Shown: piece after piece, positions 61,169 through 64,000 of the stretch
How positions within the stretch are numbered: the stretch's first letter is position 1
How the letters are laid out: every line of letters begins with the position of its first letter
NCBI GenBank assembly: GCA_902596205.1
Contig: CACJSY010000004.1
Coordinates: forward strand, 41,934 to 105,933
DNA from: an uncultured Pelagibacteraceae bacterium
Lineage (GTDB): Bacteria > Pseudomonadota > Alphaproteobacteria > Pelagibacterales > Pelagibacteraceae
Reading direction: 5' to 3'
Length of the DNA: 64,000 bases
Program-made: the position numbers and the translations under genes
The notes under the pieces: model-generated
What the model saw: only the letters and a program-made list of their open reading frames with translations
Told to the model about the DNA's origin: nothing
Databases searched by the model: none

Positions 61169-61278
61169 TGAAAATTTTAACTATTTTTTTCTTGATAATT
61201 TTTATGTTAGCCAGTTGTGGAAAAAAATCTGAGCCTAAATACCAAGGAAAAATAATTCAAAACAATATAATTTCATAA
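61168..61278 (+). CDS. Small lipoprotein, LptM-like
   Basis: MKILTIFFLIIFMLASCGKKSEPKYQGKIIQNNIIS; lipobox LASC, ATG overlaps the argH stop, immediately upstream of lysA; absent from ORF track (36 aa). Confidence 0.8.
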   Translation: MKILTIFFLIIFMLASCGKKSEPKYQGKIIQNNIIS

Positions 61279-61282
61279 TCTT

Positions 61283-62512
61283 ATGCAAAATTTAAGATAT
61301 GTAGGTAAAAATCTATTTATTGAGAAACTATCAATCAAAAATATTTTAAAAAAAAATAAAACACCCTTTTATATTTATTCAGAAAATCAAATTGGTTTTA
61401 ATTTTTTAAAGTTTGCAAACACCTTTAAAAAAAGTAACCCATTAATTTGTTTTGCTGCAAAATCTAATAGCAACTTAAATATACTACGTATTCTTGGTAA
61501 ATTAGGTGCTGGTGCCGATGTAGTTTCAGGAGGTGAACTATTAAAAGCTCTAAAAGCAGGTATCAAACCAAAAAAAATTGTTTTTTCTGGAGTTGGCAAA
61601 ACAGAGGAGGAATTGAAAATTGCAATTAGCAAAAAAATTTTACTCATCAATTGTGAGTCTGAAAGTGAAGCTAAATTAATTAATAATTTAGCAAAGAAAT
61701 TAAGAAAAAAAGTTTCAATTGGCTTTAGGTTAAATCCTAATGTTGATGCAAAAACACACAAAAATATATCAACAGGTAAAGCTGAAAATAAATTTGGATT
61801 ATCAATAAAAAATTTTAAGATTTTTCTAAAAACGATTAGATCTTTTAAAAATATTAGTTTAGACGCTTTAAGTGTTCATATTGGTAGTCAAATATTAAAT
61901 GATGCACCGTTTAGAAAAACTCTAAATGTAATGAGCAAACTAATTAAAGAATTAAAACTCAATTTAAAATATGTCGATTTGGGTGGTGGATTCGGTATTA
62001 ACTATACTGATAAAGAGAAGCCGATTAATTTAAATAAATATTCTAAACTGGTACATAATTTTTCAAAAAAATTAAATTGTAGAATAATTTTTGAACCAGG
62101 AAGATCTATTATCGGTAATACTAGTCTTCTAATTAGTAAAATACAATTTATAAAAAAAGGAACGAATAAAAACTTTATTATACTAGATGCTGGTATGAAT
62201 GATTTTATGCGTCCCGCTTTATATGAAGCATTTCATAAAATTATTCCTATTTCTAAAAACTCATCAAGAATGAGAGGAAAAATAGAATTTGTGGGACCAA
62301 TTTGTGAAAGTACTTGTAAATTTGGAGTTTACAAGAACTATCCTAAAATAAATGAAAATGAATTTGTGGCTATAACTAATGTTGGGGCATACGGTTCATC
62401 ATTATCCTCAAATTATAATACTAGGCCATTAATTGCTGAAATTTTGATAAACAAAAATAAGCTTAGGTATATTAGAAAGAAACAAAATTTACAAAAATTG
62501 ATTAATTCTTAA
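61283..62512 (+). CDS. lysA: Diaminopimelate decarboxylase
   Basis: CFAAKSNSNLNILRILGKLGAGADVVSGGELLKAL; LSVHIGSQI; VDLGGGFGINY; FEPGRSIIGNTS; CESTCKFG. Confidence 0.97.
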   Translation: MQNLRYVGKNLFIEKLSIKNILKKNKTPFYIYSENQIGFNFLKFANTFKKSNPLICFAAKSNSNLNILRILGKLGAGADVVSGGELLKALKAGIKPKKIVFSGVGKTEEELKIAISKKILLINCESESEAKLINNLAKKLRKKVSIGFRLNPNVDAKTHKNISTGKAENKFGLSIKNFKIFLKTIRSFKNISLDALSVHIGSQILNDAPFRKTLNVMSKLIKELKLNLKYVDLGGGFGINYTDKEKPINLNKYSKLVHNFSKKLNCRIIFEPGRSIIGNTSLLISKIQFIKKGTNKNFIILDAGMNDFMRPALYEAFHKIIPISKNSSRMRGKIEFVGPICESTCKFGVYKNYPKINENEFVAITNVGAYGSSLSSNYNTRPLIAEILINKNKLRYIRKKQNLQKLINS

Positions 62513-63219
62513 TGCAATTAATTAGATCATTAATCTTTAATATCTTTTTATATGTTGGTCTTATAACAATTTTTATTTTAGCTATACCAACCTTGATTTT
62601 ACCGAGTAAATTTACAATTTTTTTTGGTAGGTTATCTGCAAAATATATAGTACTGATTTTAAGAGTAATCTTAAGTACAAAAGTAGTCTTTCATGGAATA
62701 GAAAATCTTAAAAAAGTAGATAATTATTTTGTCGCTTCTGCACATCAGTCTATGTTTGAAACTTTTGCCCTTCAGATACCCTTAGATGGTCCAATTTTTA
62801 TTTTAAAAAAAGAGCTACTTAATATTCCGTTGTTTGGTTGGTATTTAAGAAAAATAGGTTCAATAGCAATTGTCAGAGAAACAACAACAAAAGAAAATTT
62901 GAACTTTTTTGATAAAGTGAAAGAAGAAGTTGAAAAAAGTAAAAGACCTCTTTTAATATTCCCCCAAGGAACAAGAGTAAAACTAGAAGATCAACCGCCC
63001 TTTAAAAAGGGGGTTGGCAGAATTTATAAAGCTCTAAATTTACCTTGTATTCCTGTAGCTCATAATACTGGTAAAGTCTGGCCAAAAAATAGTTTTATGA
63101 AATATCCGGGTAATATTCATATTTCATTTTTAGAGCCAATCTTATCGGGTAAAGATAATGAAGAATTTGTTAAAGATATAGAAAATAAAATTTACACTGA
63201 AATAAGAAAGTTCTCTTAA
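62512..63219 (+). CDS. 1-acyl-sn-glycerol-3-phosphate acyltransferase (PlsC family)
   Basis: VASAHQSMFETFALQIPL (HX4-type motif), IFPQGTRVKLEDQPPFKKGVGRIY, LPCIPVAHNTG. Confidence 0.93.
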   Translation: MQLIRSLIFNIFLYVGLITIFILAIPTLILPSKFTIFFGRLSAKYIVLILRVILSTKVVFHGIENLKKVDNYFVASAHQSMFETFALQIPLDGPIFILKKELLNIPLFGWYLRKIGSIAIVRETTTKENLNFFDKVKEEVEKSKRPLLIFPQGTRVKLEDQPPFKKGVGRIYKALNLPCIPVAHNTGKVWPKNSFMKYPGNIHISFLEPILSGKDNEEFVKDIENKIYTEIRKFS

Positions 63220-64000
63220 TTATTTTCTTCCAAAGCCTGGCTTATCAGTGTCCTGGCCGGCTTCTATAATTTCTTTTCTTACTTTTTTAGTTGATGAAAA
63301 AATCTCTAAAAGTTTTTTACTATCCTTATTTTTTATAGCATCTTTAATTTCATTTAGATTCTTTGAATAATTGTCCAAAACTTTTAAGATGTTTTCACTA
63401 TTATCTATAAATATATCTTTCCACATTAAAGGGTCTGATGCTGCAATTCTTGTAAAATCTCTTAATCCACCTGCACTATATTGAATAACATCGTCCTTAA
63501 ATTTGTCTTCTTTGTTAATTGCTGTTTTTACAATACTGTAAGCTACAGCATGTGGTAAATGGCTGGTTAATGATAAAACATAATCATGGTCTTCAAATGT
63601 CATCTGTTTAGTCTTACTTCCAAGCTTTGACCAAAAATTTTCTAAAGATTTGATCTTATCTTCGGCTACCTTTTTATCAGCAGATATTATGCACCATCTA
63701 TTTTTAAATAAACTTGCAAAACCTGCCTCTGGGCCACTGTATTCTGTTCCAGCTATAGGATGTGAAGCAATCCAATTTACATTTTTAAGATTTAAATTGT
63801 TGATAATTTTATTCACTTCTTTTTTTGCAGAACCTGTATCTGTTAAAATTACATTTTCTTTCAAACTAGTATGAATAGATAAAAGTATTTCTTTATAGCT
63901 ACTCAAAGGAGAAGAAATCACTACTAAATCGGAATCCTTAACAACATCTGAAATGTTACTGCAAATTTCAACTGAAAAATTCTTTTTCAAATAATCAATA
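63220..64000 (-). CDS. tyrA: Prephenate/arogenate dehydrogenase (partial, N-terminus beyond window end)
   Basis: LTDTGSAKKEVN, WIASHPIAGTEYSGPEAGFASLFKNRWCII, SLTSHLPHAVAYSI; the frame stays open (...IDYLKKNF) to the window end, so the TTG at 63990 is probably not the start. Confidence 0.9.
   Translation of the reverse strand, partial: IDYLKKNFSVEICSNISDVVKDSDLVVISSPLSSYKEILLSIHTSLKENVILTDTGSAKKEVNKIINNLNLKNVNWIASHPIAGTEYSGPEAGFASLFKNRWCIISADKKVAEDKIKSLENFWSKLGSKTKQMTFEDHDYVLSLTSHLPHAVAYSIVKTAINKEDKFKDDVIQYSAGGLRDFTRIAASDPLMWKDIFIDNSENILKVLDNYSKNLNEIKDAIKNKDSKKLLEIFSSTKKVRKEIIEAGQDTDKPGFGRK

Noticed and set aside
1-64000. Search for CRISPR, toxin-antitoxin, restriction-modification, prophage or transposon signatures
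   Set aside because: None supported: the HNH protein at 57729-58298 looks like the common stand-alone alphaproteobacterial family, and no repeats/spacers or transposase motifs were seen

Overview
AT-rich, very gene-dense bacterial chromosomal window with short or overlapping intergenic spaces. Gene content suggests a streamlined SAR11/Pelagibacterales-like alphaproteobacterium (inference: class I LysRS, CarD-FdxA-Suv3 helicase cluster, TRAP-TAXI transporter, Coq7, low GC). Most of the window is housekeeping: rpmB, pyrD, class I lysS, trkH, a long collinear minus-strand cluster (glycosyltransferase-thrS-infC-rpmI-rplT-pheS-pheT-lepA-glycan genes), gltBD, uppP, thiolase, acetoacetyl-CoA ligase, aceE-aceF, TRAP-TAXI transporter, argH-lptM-like-lysA. 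Three tRNAs are present (Ser-GGA, Arg-ACG, Leu-CAA). I saw no CRISPR array, IS element, prophage or rRNA, and no obvious multi-gene novel defence or biosynthetic system. The best leads are small: (1) an unannotated 23-aa Lys/Arg microprotein (MAKRRKKAKKKKAKKAKRRRRRR) with its own Shine-Dalgarno, sharing a bidirectional terminator with carD, whose product carries a lysine-rich N-terminal tail; (2) a homodimeric-type AceE with an N-terminal lipoyl domain closely resembling that of the adjacent AceF; (3) a perfect 12-bp-arm palindrome covering the start codon of acetoacetyl-CoA ligase; (4) a 9-bp-arm palindrome abutting a strong predicted promoter of gltD-gltB; (5) a putatively leaderless acyl-CoA synthetase starting 4 nt after a tRNA-Leu CCA; (6) a tandem winged-HTH regulator with a small membrane protein whose start codon overlaps the divergent DedA start in a shared CATG.
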